From Legionella israelensis (GTDB taxonomy: Bacteria > Pseudomonadota > Gammaproteobacteria > Legionellales > Legionellaceae), in NCBI RefSeq assembly GCF_004571175.1, contig NZ_CP038273.1:434001-498000 (forward strand): DNA of 64,000 nt. The letters run 5' to 3'. The translations under genes and the position numbers were made by a program. Position 1 is the first letter of the stretch. Each line of letters opens with the position of its first letter. The notes under the pieces are model-generated. The model was not told the origin of the DNA. It made no database searches and saw nothing but the letters and a program-made list of their open reading frames with translations. Positions 29,419 through 37,468 of this stretch are shown here, in pieces.

Positions 29419-31247
29419 TGATGAGGGCAAAAGAAATTTCCCGCCTATTGGCACAAAGAGCCGAGGATGTCGCACGATATCTGTTACCCCAAGGAAAGAA
29501 GGAAAACAATGAATGGTGTGTCGGTAGCATTAATGGAGAATCAGGTAAATCACTTCGCGTGCACCTTACCGGTGAAAAAGCGGGTGTATGGTGTGATTTT
29601 GCTACTGGAACTGATAAAGGTGACCTATTAGACCTATGGGCTTCAAAACGCAATTTAACGATCTCTGAGGCCGTTAAAGAGGCAACCAGCTACCTAGGCA
29701 TTACCTCACCTCGTTTCGAGGCTCACAAGATCCCAAATTACGTTAAACCGAGTTTATCGAAGTCAACTGAGCTTAATCCAACATCAAAGGCACAAGAATA
29801 TTTGGTTGATGAACGAAAGCTGGTTGTCAAAACTCTCCAAAGTTTTAAAATTGGTCAAAAAGAAAACTATATTGTCTTTCCCTATTTACGTGATGGGGTA
29901 GCAATATTTGTTAAATATCTTCGCCTACAAAGATCTAACGGAAAAAAAGAAATACAGGTAGAACCCAACTGCGAGCCATGCTTGTTTGGATGGCAGATGA
30001 TTCCAAATAATGCCCGCTCAGTCGTTATTTGTGAGGGTGAAATTGATGCTATGAGTTTGTATCAATATGGTTTTCCAGCACTTTCTGTTCCTTTTGGTGG
30101 GGGTACAGGCAAGAAGCAAAAGTGGCTTGAGTATGAATTTGATAGGCTGGCTATTTTTGATGAAATTTTTTTATGTTTTGATAACGATAAGGAAGGACAA
30201 ACAGCAACCATTGAATTACTTGAGCGTTTAGGCCGCCATCGCTGCCGGATTGTTCAGTTACCATACAAAGATGCAAATGAATGTTTGCAAAAAGGAGTTA
30301 CTCAAAAAGAAATACAGGAATGTTTTGAAAATGCCAAAACGCTTGATCCTGAAGAATTAAAATCTGCAAAAGAATATGCTGAGCAGGTGATTGAAGCATT
30401 TTACCCCGCAGAAGGTGTCCATCTCGGTTACGAAGCTCCGTGGGAGAAAGCAAGGGGTAAAATATTATTTAGACCAGATGAGTTATCAGTTTGGACAGGA
30501 ATAAATGGCCACGGAAAAAGCCAATTTTTAGGGCAAATAATTCTTCATGCTATGCAACAAGGTGCACGAGTATGTATTGCCAGTTTGGAAATCAAACCTA
30601 AACGATTACTAATGCGTTTAACCCGCCAAGCCAGTGCCCTTGCTGAACCATCAAAGGAATATATACAAGCTATCCATGAGTGGTATGAAGATAAATTGTG
30701 GTTATTTGATTTAGTTGGTACAGCAAAGTCTCAAAGATTACTTGATGTTTTTCTCTATGCCCGACAACGCTATGGTATTGATGTTTTTGTGATCGACTCA
30801 TTAATGAAATTGGATATAGCAGAAGATGATTATAAATCTCAAAAGGCATTTATGGAGCAGCTCTGTGATTTTAAAAACCAACATAATTGCCATATCCATA
30901 TTGTTATTCATCCCCGCAAAGGTGCAAACGAATTACTTCCCCCTGGCAAACTTGATAATAAAGGCACGGGGGCTATCAGTGATTTGGCAGATAATTGCTT
31001 TACCATCTGGCGGAACAAAGAAAAAGAAAACCTTAAACAAATACAAAGTACTGGTGTAGAACTTACGGCCAAGGAATTAAAAAAATTAAATCAATCGGAC
31101 TGCCTCTGGCGCTGCGATAAACAACGTAATGGTGACTGGGAAGGTAGATTTGGATTTTGGTTTCATACAGGATCGCTACAATATTTAAACAAACCTGATC
31201 AAAAACCGATAAGAGTAGTTGAATATTCAAATAGAAATTCACATTAG
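29418..31247 (+). CDS. Primase-helicase, T7 gp4/Twinkle type
   Basis: 609 residues. The N-terminal region around 25-100 (GEKAGVWCDFATGTDKGDLL) is a primase-associated fold without the full zinc cysteines. A TOPRIM domain around 195-265 has VVICEGEIDAMSLYQYG and FLCFDNDKEGQ. The C-terminal RecA-type helicase has Walker A TGINGHGKSQFLGQ near 360, Walker B VFVIDSLMKLD near 457, and IVIHPRKG near 495. It would prime and unwind element DNA, giving autonomous replication after excision, as in P4-like satellites. Confidence 0.85.
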   Translation: MMRAKEISRLLAQRAEDVARYLLPQGKKENNEWCVGSINGESGKSLRVHLTGEKAGVWCDFATGTDKGDLLDLWASKRNLTISEAVKEATSYLGITSPRFEAHKIPNYVKPSLSKSTELNPTSKAQEYLVDERKLVVKTLQSFKIGQKENYIVFPYLRDGVAIFVKYLRLQRSNGKKEIQVEPNCEPCLFGWQMIPNNARSVVICEGEIDAMSLYQYGFPALSVPFGGGTGKKQKWLEYEFDRLAIFDEIFLCFDNDKEGQTATIELLERLGRHRCRIVQLPYKDANECLQKGVTQKEIQECFENAKTLDPEELKSAKEYAEQVIEAFYPAEGVHLGYEAPWEKARGKILFRPDELSVWTGINGHGKSQFLGQIILHAMQQGARVCIASLEIKPKRLLMRLTRQASALAEPSKEYIQAIHEWYEDKLWLFDLVGTAKSQRLLDVFLYARQRYGIDVFVIDSLMKLDIAEDDYKSQKAFMEQLCDFKNQHNCHIHIVIHPRKGANELLPPGKLDNKGTGAISDLADNCFTIWRNKEKENLKQIQSTGVELTAKELKKLNQSDCLWRCDKQRNGDWEGRFGFWFHTGSLQYLNKPDQKPIRVVEYSNRNSH

Positions 31248-31257
31248 CTTAGATTGA

Positions 31258-31503
31258 TTACTGGATTGGGTTTTCAAGTGCGCTCAATGGGGGAATAAGG
31301 TCACCCACATCCACATTCAATACAAACGCAATTTTTATTAAATTTTGTATGGAGATATTCTGTTCACCACGTTCAACTCGTCCCATGTAAGTACGCCCCA
31401 ACGTAGCAGCAGCCGCAAGCCCTTCCTGAGAGAAACCTTTGGAAGTTCTTATATCTCTAATTTGGTTACCTAATCTAATAAGGTTTGCGTGCTTCTTTAT
31501 CAT
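31258..31503 (-). CDS. XRE-family repressor
   Basis: 81 residues. The HTH is RLGNQIRDIRTSKGFSQEGL then AAAATLGRTYMGRVERGEQN, with NISIQNLIKIAFVLNVDVGD completing the Cro/CI fold. It is transcribed against the replication genes and divergent from the Sel1 gene. Two related palindromes lie 20-50 bases upstream of its start, so it probably controls its own promoter and the divergent one. Confidence 0.85.
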   Translation of the reverse strand: MIKKHANLIRLGNQIRDIRTSKGFSQEGLAAAATLGRTYMGRVERGEQNISIQNLIKIAFVLNVDVGDLIPPLSALENPIQ

Positions 31504-31523
31504 AGAATAAGTAGAAGCGATTG

Positions 31524-31552
31524 CACCTTATAAGTTCCACACCTAATAGGTG
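31524..31552. promoter_or_regulatory. Candidate operators of the XRE repressor
   Basis: CACCTAATAGGTG at 31540-31552 is a perfect palindrome about its central base. CACCTTATAAGTT at 31524-31536 shares the left half and has a CTTATAAG core. Centres are 16 bases apart, in the 163-base gap between the repressor start and the divergent Sel1 gene. The paired layout suggests cooperative repressor sites; this is inferred. Confidence 0.5.
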
Positions 31553-32873
31553 ATATCTTGGTTATAAATGAATTATAATGACCAGAATGGAAGAAATAAA
31601 ATCATTTTTCTGATATTTAATAAGGAGATAAATAAGGAAAAGAGCTAAACCTAGAAGAAGTCAGATATGAAAATTATTTATACAATCGCAGGTATATTGC
31701 TTTTATCAACGTTATTCAACAGTAGTAATGTTGTAAAATCAGATAAAAATGTCCATAAGAAAGCTCACATAACGAAAATTAAGCAACAAACGATATCAAG
31801 CAAAAATAAGAATGAAACTGAGCCTAAGAAATCTGAACAACAGTGTGAATCAGACGAAATGGCTCTCAAGGTATTTCAAAAATCTTTAGGTGAGACGCTC
31901 AAGGAGCATAAGGAAACAAGTAGCAAAGAAACAAATAAAAATATGGAGAATGAACTTAAAAGAAATCTCAGAAAAGAATTGCTTACAAATAAGTCCATAA
32001 AGAAAATTGTAATAAAAAATAACTGGTGCGGAGCTTATAGTGCTTGGCGTCTTTCGAATTTATATAAGCTAGCAGAGCTTCATGAAGATGCTCAAAAATA
32101 CCACTATAAACTTGTTCAACTTGCAAATAGTGGAAATGTTACGGCCATAGGAAATCTATGCACCTCAGATAACACCTATATTACAAAAAATGAAAAAATT
32201 AGATACTGTAATTTGACTTTAAAAAGTGAGGATAAAGAGGCTAGTGCCCCCTACAGATTTGAAGCAATGATGTTCTTGAGCAAGTATTATTTTGATATAG
32301 AGGATGGAAATAAGCTGATTAAGATATGTGAGGAGATAGATGAGAAAAGTAAAAACATATGTTTTTTTGGTATAACTGACTCGGCAATGAGGTTAGCTGA
32401 AAAACTCTACAGCAAACAAAAATATGGAGAAGCATATCAGCTTTATCAGAAGATTGAGCCATATGATAAAAAAGGCTGGGCCTTTTCTCAGGCAACTTTA
32501 GGGGATATGTTTCTATATGGAAAAGGCCAACAAATCGATTATTCTTCAGCTATTTTTTGGTACAAAAAAGCTTTAGAAAAACCATATAATGATGAAATAA
32601 AATCAACCATATTTAACAGTATAGGGATAGCTTATAGCAAGAAAAAAGATTATGTATCGGCTTTCAGAAATTATGAAAATGCTGCTGTTCTAGGATAACC
32701 TGAAGCTCAATTTAACATAGCGAATTTATATCTGTTAGGACACGGTATTATTCAAAGTGAAAAAAAAGCTTATGCTTGGATAAGTCTTGCTATTGCGCAA
32801 GGATTAAAAGAAAGTGCACAGTTAGATGCTGAACAATTAAGAAAAGATTTAACAAGCTATCTAAAGTATCAGG

Positions 32874-34071
32874 TGAATTAGTTTCGACTTAATCTGACAT
32901 AACCACTTGAAAAGGTGAGAGTTTCCGGTTTTGATAGAAGTGCAAACTTTAACAAAACCAAAAGGAAAACTCTCATGATAGATAATAACGTTAAAATTAT
33001 TAAACACAAAGTTGGCTTACTAAATTTAGCTGAAGAATTAGGCAATGTATCGAAAGCCTGTAAGGTAATGGGTTTATCACGAGACACCTTCTATCGTTAT
33101 AAATCAGCGGTAGAATCTGGTGGGGTAGATGCCTTATTTGATAAGTCACGAAGGCAACCTAATCACAAGAACCGTGTTGACGATTCTATAGAGCAAGCGG
33201 TAAAAGAGTACGCCATAGAATATCCAGCTCATGGTCAACTACGCACCAGTAATGAGTTGCGTAAGAAAGGGATTTTTGTATCCCCTAGTGGCGTTCGCAG
33301 CGTCTGGCTTAGGCATAATTTAGCTAACTTTAAAGACCGTTTGAAGGCACTTGAAGCCAAAGTAGCATCAGAGGGCATTATTCTCACAGAAGCACAAATT
33401 GCAGCTTTGGAGAAGAAGAAGTTTGATGATGAGGCTTGCGGCGAAATTGAAACAGCACATCCTGGCTATCTTGGTTCCCAAGATACATTCTATGTGGGAA
33501 CTATCAAAGGAGTTGGCCGCATTTATCAGCAGACTTTTGTTGATACTTATAGCAAAGTGGCATTTGCCAAGCTCTATACAACAAAAACGCCTATTACATC
33601 AGCAGATCTCCTTAACGACAAGGTCTTGCCGTTCTTTGAGCAGCAGCAGTTACCTATGCTGCGTGTTTTAACTGACCGGGGTACAGAGTATTGTGGGAAA
33701 GTAGAACAGCATGACTATCAGCTTTATTTAGCTATTAACAACATTGATCACACGAAAACTAAAGCACAATCACCGCAAACAAACGGTATTTGTGAGCGTT
33801 TCCACAAAACGATTTTGCAGGAGTTTTATCAAATCACATTCCGTAAGAAAGTTTACGATGACATGGATGAACTGCAAAAAGATCTGGACGTATGGCTTCA
33901 TTATTATAATAATGAGCGCACCCATCAAGGCAAAATGTGCTGTGGACGTACTCCAATGCAAACATTGATTGATGGCAAACAAATCTGGAAGGAAAAATTG
34001 ATAGGCTGAATTTGACCTGACAGACACTTCTGAAAAACCGGTAACTGTCAGATCAAGTTTGAACTACTACA
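32874..34071 (+). mobile_element. IS481-family element, copy 1
   Basis: 1,198 bp. The left end is TGAATTAGTTTCGACTTA; the right end read inward is TGTAGTAGTTCAAACTTG; both continue with ATCTGACA after at most one base. A 7-bp duplication TATCAGG lies at 32867-32873 and 34072-34078. An inverted copy with the same length is at 56315-57512. Inserted in the Sel1-repeat gene. Confidence 0.92.
32975..34009 (+). CDS. IS481-family transposase
   Basis: About 344 residues from ATG 32975 (MIDNNVKIIKHK). The N-terminal HTH is GNVSKACKVMGLSRDTFYRY; the rve/DDE core has Asp in QQTFVDTYSKVAFAKLY, Asp in MLRVLTDRGTEYCGK, and Glu in QTNGICERFHKTILQEFY, followed by YNNERTHQGKMCCGRTPMQ. Intact, and identical to the product at 56377-57411. 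Confidence 0.92.
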   Translation: MIDNNVKIIKHKVGLLNLAEELGNVSKACKVMGLSRDTFYRYKSAVESGGVDALFDKSRRQPNHKNRVDDSIEQAVKEYAIEYPAHGQLRTSNELRKKGIFVSPSGVRSVWLRHNLANFKDRLKALEAKVASEGIILTEAQIAALEKKKFDDEACGEIETAHPGYLGSQDTFYVGTIKGVGRIYQQTFVDTYSKVAFAKLYTTKTPITSADLLNDKVLPFFEQQQLPMLRVLTDRGTEYCGKVEQHDYQLYLAINNIDHTKTKAQSPQTNGICERFHKTILQEFYQITFRKKVYDDMDELQKDLDVWLHYYNNERTHQGKMCCGRTPMQTLIDGKQIWKEKLIG

Positions 34072-34388
34072 TATCAGGACAGGTCAGGGCAAAAACTGTC
34101 TGAAGCTCAGGAGTTAGCTCAATCTTATTATGATCGATACATTGCCCACAAAAATAAATCGTAGGGTTTCCATTGTTAAGGCATTCTAAATTGAATTAGG
34201 TGCTTTACGCTTACGATTGCTTTCCCGTATCGCTTCTCTACCAGTCTCAGTTTTTGGGCCTGTAGAAAGGCCACCATGAAGCTTACACCTGCCATTTACC
34301 GCACAATCGCGTTTGTTACCCCATACTGGGGGAGCTTGGCAGGGTGTGTTTTTTCTAGTTTTGGCCCCGCAAGTTCCTCTGTAAACGC

Positions 34389-35978
34389 TTAATTAACCCC
34401 ACTCTTCTCAGGCATTTCCAAAGCAGGTAAGCTGCGCATGTTTTCAAGTTCGGAAGGGTTTACATGAAAGGGCAGCAAAGCTTCGAGCTGTTCGATGGTT
34501 TCAGCATATTGGATGTTGGTCAGTGCGTATTTCAACCATGCGAAAGCATCAACCTGGTGTTGCTTACAGGTTTCGATGAGGGAATAGAGGATAGCACCTG
34601 CTTTGGCGCCCGTTTCGTTGCCATGAAAGAGCCAGTTTTTTCGTCCGATGACGAAAGGTTTAATGGAGCGCTCTGTTCGGTTGTTATCTATTTCGAGACG
34701 GCCATCGTCAAGGTATCGTTTGAGCGCAACCCAGTGCGTCAACAGGTAATGAACGGCTTTGCCCAATGGGCTTTTCGGTGGGATATTGATTTTTTTATCT
34801 TCAACAAAGTCTTTGAGTTCATCAAGAATAGGTTTGGCCTCTTTTTGTCTTGCCTGATAAATATCGTCTGGTGCAGCCTTTGCCTCTTTGAGGGAAGCTT
34901 CCAGCTGATAAAGCTCGGTAAAATAGGTCAAGACTTTATGGGCAATGCCTTTTTTCTTGCCGGCAAGTTTGACCACATCGACAAAATACCTTCTGGCGTG
35001 CGCCATACAGGCAACATGGGTAACATGGTCTTCTTTGTCTAAAGCGACATAACCACCATAACAGTCAGCATGCAGGTAGCCGCTGAAGTCGGAAAAGAAA
35101 TCAGCCGGTATCTGGTGAGTGCGTGACGGATGGTACTGATAAACATAACAGCGTTTATCCGGTGGACCGCCAATGAATAGCCACATATAGGATTTTGATG
35201 TTGGCGGTTTGTTTTTCTGCTTGAGCACCTGCACGGGTGTTTCATCCGCATAAGCGATGTCATAATCGTGAATGGCCGCAACCATGAGTTTAACCAGCGG
35301 CGTTAATAAATCAGCGGCTTTTACCACCCAGTTGCAAAGCGTTGCTCTGGTAACGGGAATGCCCGCTTCTTTAAACATCGCCTCCTGGCGATAAAGCGGC
35401 ATGTGGCGGTTAAACTTGGCATCAATCACTGCTGCCAGTAAACCAGACGATGCAATGCTTTGTGGAATAGGTTGTTTCGGCAGTTTGGCCGTTTGAATGG
35501 TTTCTTCACATGTCTTGCAAGCGTATTTTTTACGAACATGAACCACACGGAAGGTCATTTGCGGTACAACATCCAGTTGTTCTGAGATGTCGTCACCAAT
35601 ATGAGTTAACTCACAACCACAGTCGCAATGTTTTTCTTCATCGCTTAAGTCATGAATCTGCTCAACATAGGGTAATGACTTGGGCAGTGCTTTGCGGCCT
35701 GTGCCTTTTTTAGCACGGGTATAGGTAATGGTTTCAGTTTGAGAAGGCTCAACAGTCGATTCATCCTGTTCACTGGATGGCTCTGCTTCGTCAAATTGCA
35801 ATGCCATTTGTTCCGGCACGACACCTTTTTCGCTTTTGCGGCCAAAGCGTGCATTACGGAATAAGTGCAGCTGGTGGCGAAGCGTTTCGATAGTGCTTTC
35901 CTGCTGAGCCAACAATGCCAACAAACGCGCATTTTCTTCGCGTAATTGCTCTACTGTTAAGTCAGATTGTTGTTTCAT
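34389..35978 (-). CDS. tnpC: IS66 transposase TnpC
   Basis: About 529 residues from ATG 35978 (MKQQSDLTVEQLREENARLL, a leucine-rich coiled coil). A zinc-finger-like CDCGCELTHIG...YACKTCEETI is near 120-160, and the DDE core includes YADETPVQVL, HADCYGGYVAL and DNNRTERSIKPFVIGRKNWL (final Glu). The stop lies inside the left terminal repeat. Confidence 0.94.
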   Translation of the reverse strand: MKQQSDLTVEQLREENARLLALLAQQESTIETLRHQLHLFRNARFGRKSEKGVVPEQMALQFDEAEPSSEQDESTVEPSQTETITYTRAKKGTGRKALPKSLPYVEQIHDLSDEEKHCDCGCELTHIGDDISEQLDVVPQMTFRVVHVRKKYACKTCEETIQTAKLPKQPIPQSIASSGLLAAVIDAKFNRHMPLYRQEAMFKEAGIPVTRATLCNWVVKAADLLTPLVKLMVAAIHDYDIAYADETPVQVLKQKNKPPTSKSYMWLFIGGPPDKRCYVYQYHPSRTHQIPADFFSDFSGYLHADCYGGYVALDKEDHVTHVACMAHARRYFVDVVKLAGKKKGIAHKVLTYFTELYQLEASLKEAKAAPDDIYQARQKEAKPILDELKDFVEDKKINIPPKSPLGKAVHYLLTHWVALKRYLDDGRLEIDNNRTERSIKPFVIGRKNWLFHGNETGAKAGAILYSLIETCKQHQVDAFAWLKYALTNIQYAETIEQLEALLPFHVNPSELENMRSLPALEMPEKSGVN

Positions 35979-36071
35979 CGTTGGTATTATTTGTGTTGTT
36001 TTAATGGGCACTATTATACCAAAATAAGCATGCAATGTAACGGTTTAATTTAATAAAATCATGAAGTTAAC

Positions 36072-36425
36072 TTAAAAATAATGCTTGAAATCAAGCATGG
36101 GAAATTCAGACATCAACTTAAATTCAAGCCCCGCCAACAACCAGTCCAACTGTTGGTGAGTAATGGCTTCAAGCTGGGTTGACGTCTTCTCCATCTTAAA
36201 TTTTCCACGCTCTAAGCGCTTGTGATAAAGCACAAAACCATTCTTATCCCAAAACAAACACTTAACCCTGTCACGGCTACGATTATAAAAAACGTAAACA
36301 GAACCATCGTTCGCCGGCGATTCAAATTCCTCAATCACCATGGCAGCCAAGCCATTAATGGCTTTTCTGAAATCAACAGGTGTTGTTGCAACATAAATCG
36401 CTGTCGTTTCCGGTAAGCGCAACAT
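36072..36425 (-). CDS. tnpB: IS66 accessory protein TnpB
   Basis: 117 residues. IYVATTPVDFRKAINGLAA, GSVYVFYNRSRDRVKCLFWD and NGFVLYHKRLERGKF are the IS66 Orf2 signature. Required with TnpA and TnpC for IS66 transposition. It overlaps the tnpA stop by one base. Confidence 0.94.
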   Translation of the reverse strand: MLRLPETTAIYVATTPVDFRKAINGLAAMVIEEFESPANDGSVYVFYNRSRDRVKCLFWDKNGFVLYHKRLERGKFKMEKTSTQLEAITHQQLDWLLAGLEFKLMSEFPMLDFKHYF

Positions 36426-36766
36426 TATAACGCCCCTGCAAACGTTAAAACTTCACGTAAAATGACTTTGTCGGTCTGACCGCTGATTCCAAGGCGTACA
36501 CCATTTGGCAACATTAACTGAATGGCCGGCTCATAGGGCGTGTTTGCCGAAGTAGGTTCAACAGCTGACTTAACCGCTAGAAAATGAGGGGATGTTCTCT
36601 GCGCTTTTGAAGCTTTAGGACGAAGACGTCCTCGCCAATAACAAAACGCTGAATGACTTATGCCTTGCTGTTCACAGTAAACAGCTTGGGTTAAACCACT
36701 GACTTCCCATGAGTCATTATGAGATTGCCAAAATTCGCGTCGTGATCTTTTCGGATTGTCTGTCAT
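36425..36766 (-). CDS. tnpA: IS66 accessory protein TnpA
   Basis: 113 residues from ATG 36766 (MTDNPKRSRREFWQSH). The HTH region is SGLTQAVYCEQQGISHSAFC with YWRGRLRP, and the C-terminal IQLMLPNGVRLGIS is typical of IS66 Orf1. First gene of the IS. Confidence 0.9.
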   Translation of the reverse strand: MTDNPKRSRREFWQSHNDSWEVSGLTQAVYCEQQGISHSAFCYWRGRLRPKASKAQRTSPHFLAVKSAVEPTSANTPYEPAIQLMLPNGVRLGISGQTDKVILREVLTFAGAL

Positions 36767-36941
36767 GCTGATTTTCTCCGTTGTTAAAAATAAACGGAGT
36801 ATCAAGGTTGGGAAGGAACTTTGCTAGGTGAGGTTAATTAAGCGCTTACGTTCCTCTTTGTGGACGTGGCAGTTTAGGTGAATTAGCAATCCAGACTGGA
36901 AAGTAAACATTCAACTTTTCATCAAAGCAGAGTATTTTCAT

Positions 36942-37286
36942 TTCACAAATCTCTTATACTAAAAAGACATTGTAACCCAAACTTTATGATGAGTGCACAT
37001 AATTAGAAGTAACAAAAAACTTCCAAACCCCATGACGCGCGCGCACAATACTGGTGGTGAAATTATTTAAAAAATAAGCCGGTAACAAAGAATAATTACA
37101 AACAAAAATGGCTCAAATTTGGTCAGAAATATCCTCAATTAGCAAAAAACGAAAATGATTCAATAAGTTATGGGCTTGGTACTATTGCTTTTATTACTGC
37201 ATTAGATGTCATGATTTCATCCAGTTCATAATTCACATGCGTGTATATCTGTTCGTATTCATTCATATATGTTAGGATAATCAAAG
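36942..37286. other. Gene-poor stretch inside the element
   Basis: No complete gene. About 37054-37230 on the plus strand is an open stretch without a start codon, ending KWLKFGQKYPQLAKNENDSI then SYGLGTIAFITALDVMISSS and a stop. It could be the remnant of a small element gene or chance. A short GCGCGCGC run (37038-37045) is the only GC-rich patch. Confidence 0.3.
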
Positions 37287-37307
37287 TTGGGTAAGATCTT
37301 GGGTAAG
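37287..37307 (+). repeat. Right arm-type repeat pair
   Basis: TTGGGTAAG at 37287-37295 and 37299-37307, the same two 9-mers with the same 12-base period as at 24148-24168. It lies 49 bases inside attR. Likely integrase arm sites of the right end. Confidence 0.55.
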
Positions 37308-37356
37308 CTTCGAGTCCAGATTATTTTAAGCCAATAAGATCAAGGTATTACAAAGA

Positions 37357-37382
37357 GGTTCGACTCCCACCCTCGTACCATT
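37357..37382 (+). other. attR of the integrated element
   Basis: Repeats 19 bases of the tRNA-Leu 3' end (GGTTCGACTCCCACCCTCG) and then TACCATT, missing one G relative to the tRNA. Downstream sequence differs at once (CAAAAG against GAGCGA). Marks the right boundary of the element. Confidence 0.78.
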
Positions 37383-37468
37383 CAAAAGTAACTTAAACGT
37401 CTCGCTGATTTGCGCCAACTTTTATTGCTGTTTCCACCGAGCCTAACAGCTTTGTCAAAACCATCTTT

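Larger units (their letters stand above)
31667..34164 (+). pseudogene. Sel1-repeat protein, broken by a stop codon and IS481
   Basis: Reads from ATG 31667 with a signal or membrane segment (MKIIYTIAGILLLSTLF), then Sel1-like repeats: SQATLGDMFLYGKGQQIDYS with AIFWYKKALEKP, and YSKKKDYVSAFRNYENAAVL. A TAA at 32696-32698 stops it at codon 344, but the next codons continue the repeat (PEAQFNIANLYLLGHGI). IS481 then interrupts at 32874. Joining 31667-32873 to 34079-34164 gives 431 codons in one frame, ending YYDRYIAHKNKS. Sel1 proteins of Legionella (LpnE, EnhC, LidL) act in host interaction. The truncated 343-residue product may still be made. Confidence 0.8.
34381..36849 (-). mobile_element. 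IS66-family element
   Basis: 2,469 bp with ends GTAAACGCTTAATTAACC and, read inward from the right, GTAAGCGCTTAATTAACC. An 8-bp duplication GTTCCTCT lies at 34373-34380 and 36850-36857, as usual for IS66. It carries the tnpA-tnpB-tnpC set on the minus strand, all intact. Confidence 0.95.
34186..36941 (-). pseudogene. HGG-motif phage-type protein, split by IS66
   Basis: On the minus strand ATG 36941 starts MKILCFDEKLNVYFPVWIAN. It is interrupted after 36850 by IS66 and resumes at 34372 with CGAKTRKNTPCQAPPVWGNK and CKLHGGLSTGPKTETGREA, stop at 34186. Joined (92 + 187 bases) it makes 92 residues in one frame. The CGAKTRKGTPCQ...HGGxSTGPKT pattern is common in small proteins of phages and integrative elements; its role is unknown to me. 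It is convergent with the Sel1 gene, 21 bases from its stop. Confidence 0.72.
23988..37382 (+). mobile_element. Integrated element at tRNA-Leu, phage-satellite-like
   Basis: A 13.4-kb region bounded by direct copies of the tRNA 3' end. Order: integrase, unknown gene, AlpA-like regulator, HTH protein, small unknown, replication protein, primase-helicase, XRE repressor (opposite strand), Sel1-repeat cargo and an HGG-motif phage-type protein. There is no relaxase, capsid or terminase gene, so it is neither a conjugative element nor a full prophage. The int-alpA-replication order matches P4/PICI-type satellites. Three IS insertions (about 5.1 kb with duplications) break three of its genes; without them it is about 8.3 kb. 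Confidence 0.72.
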
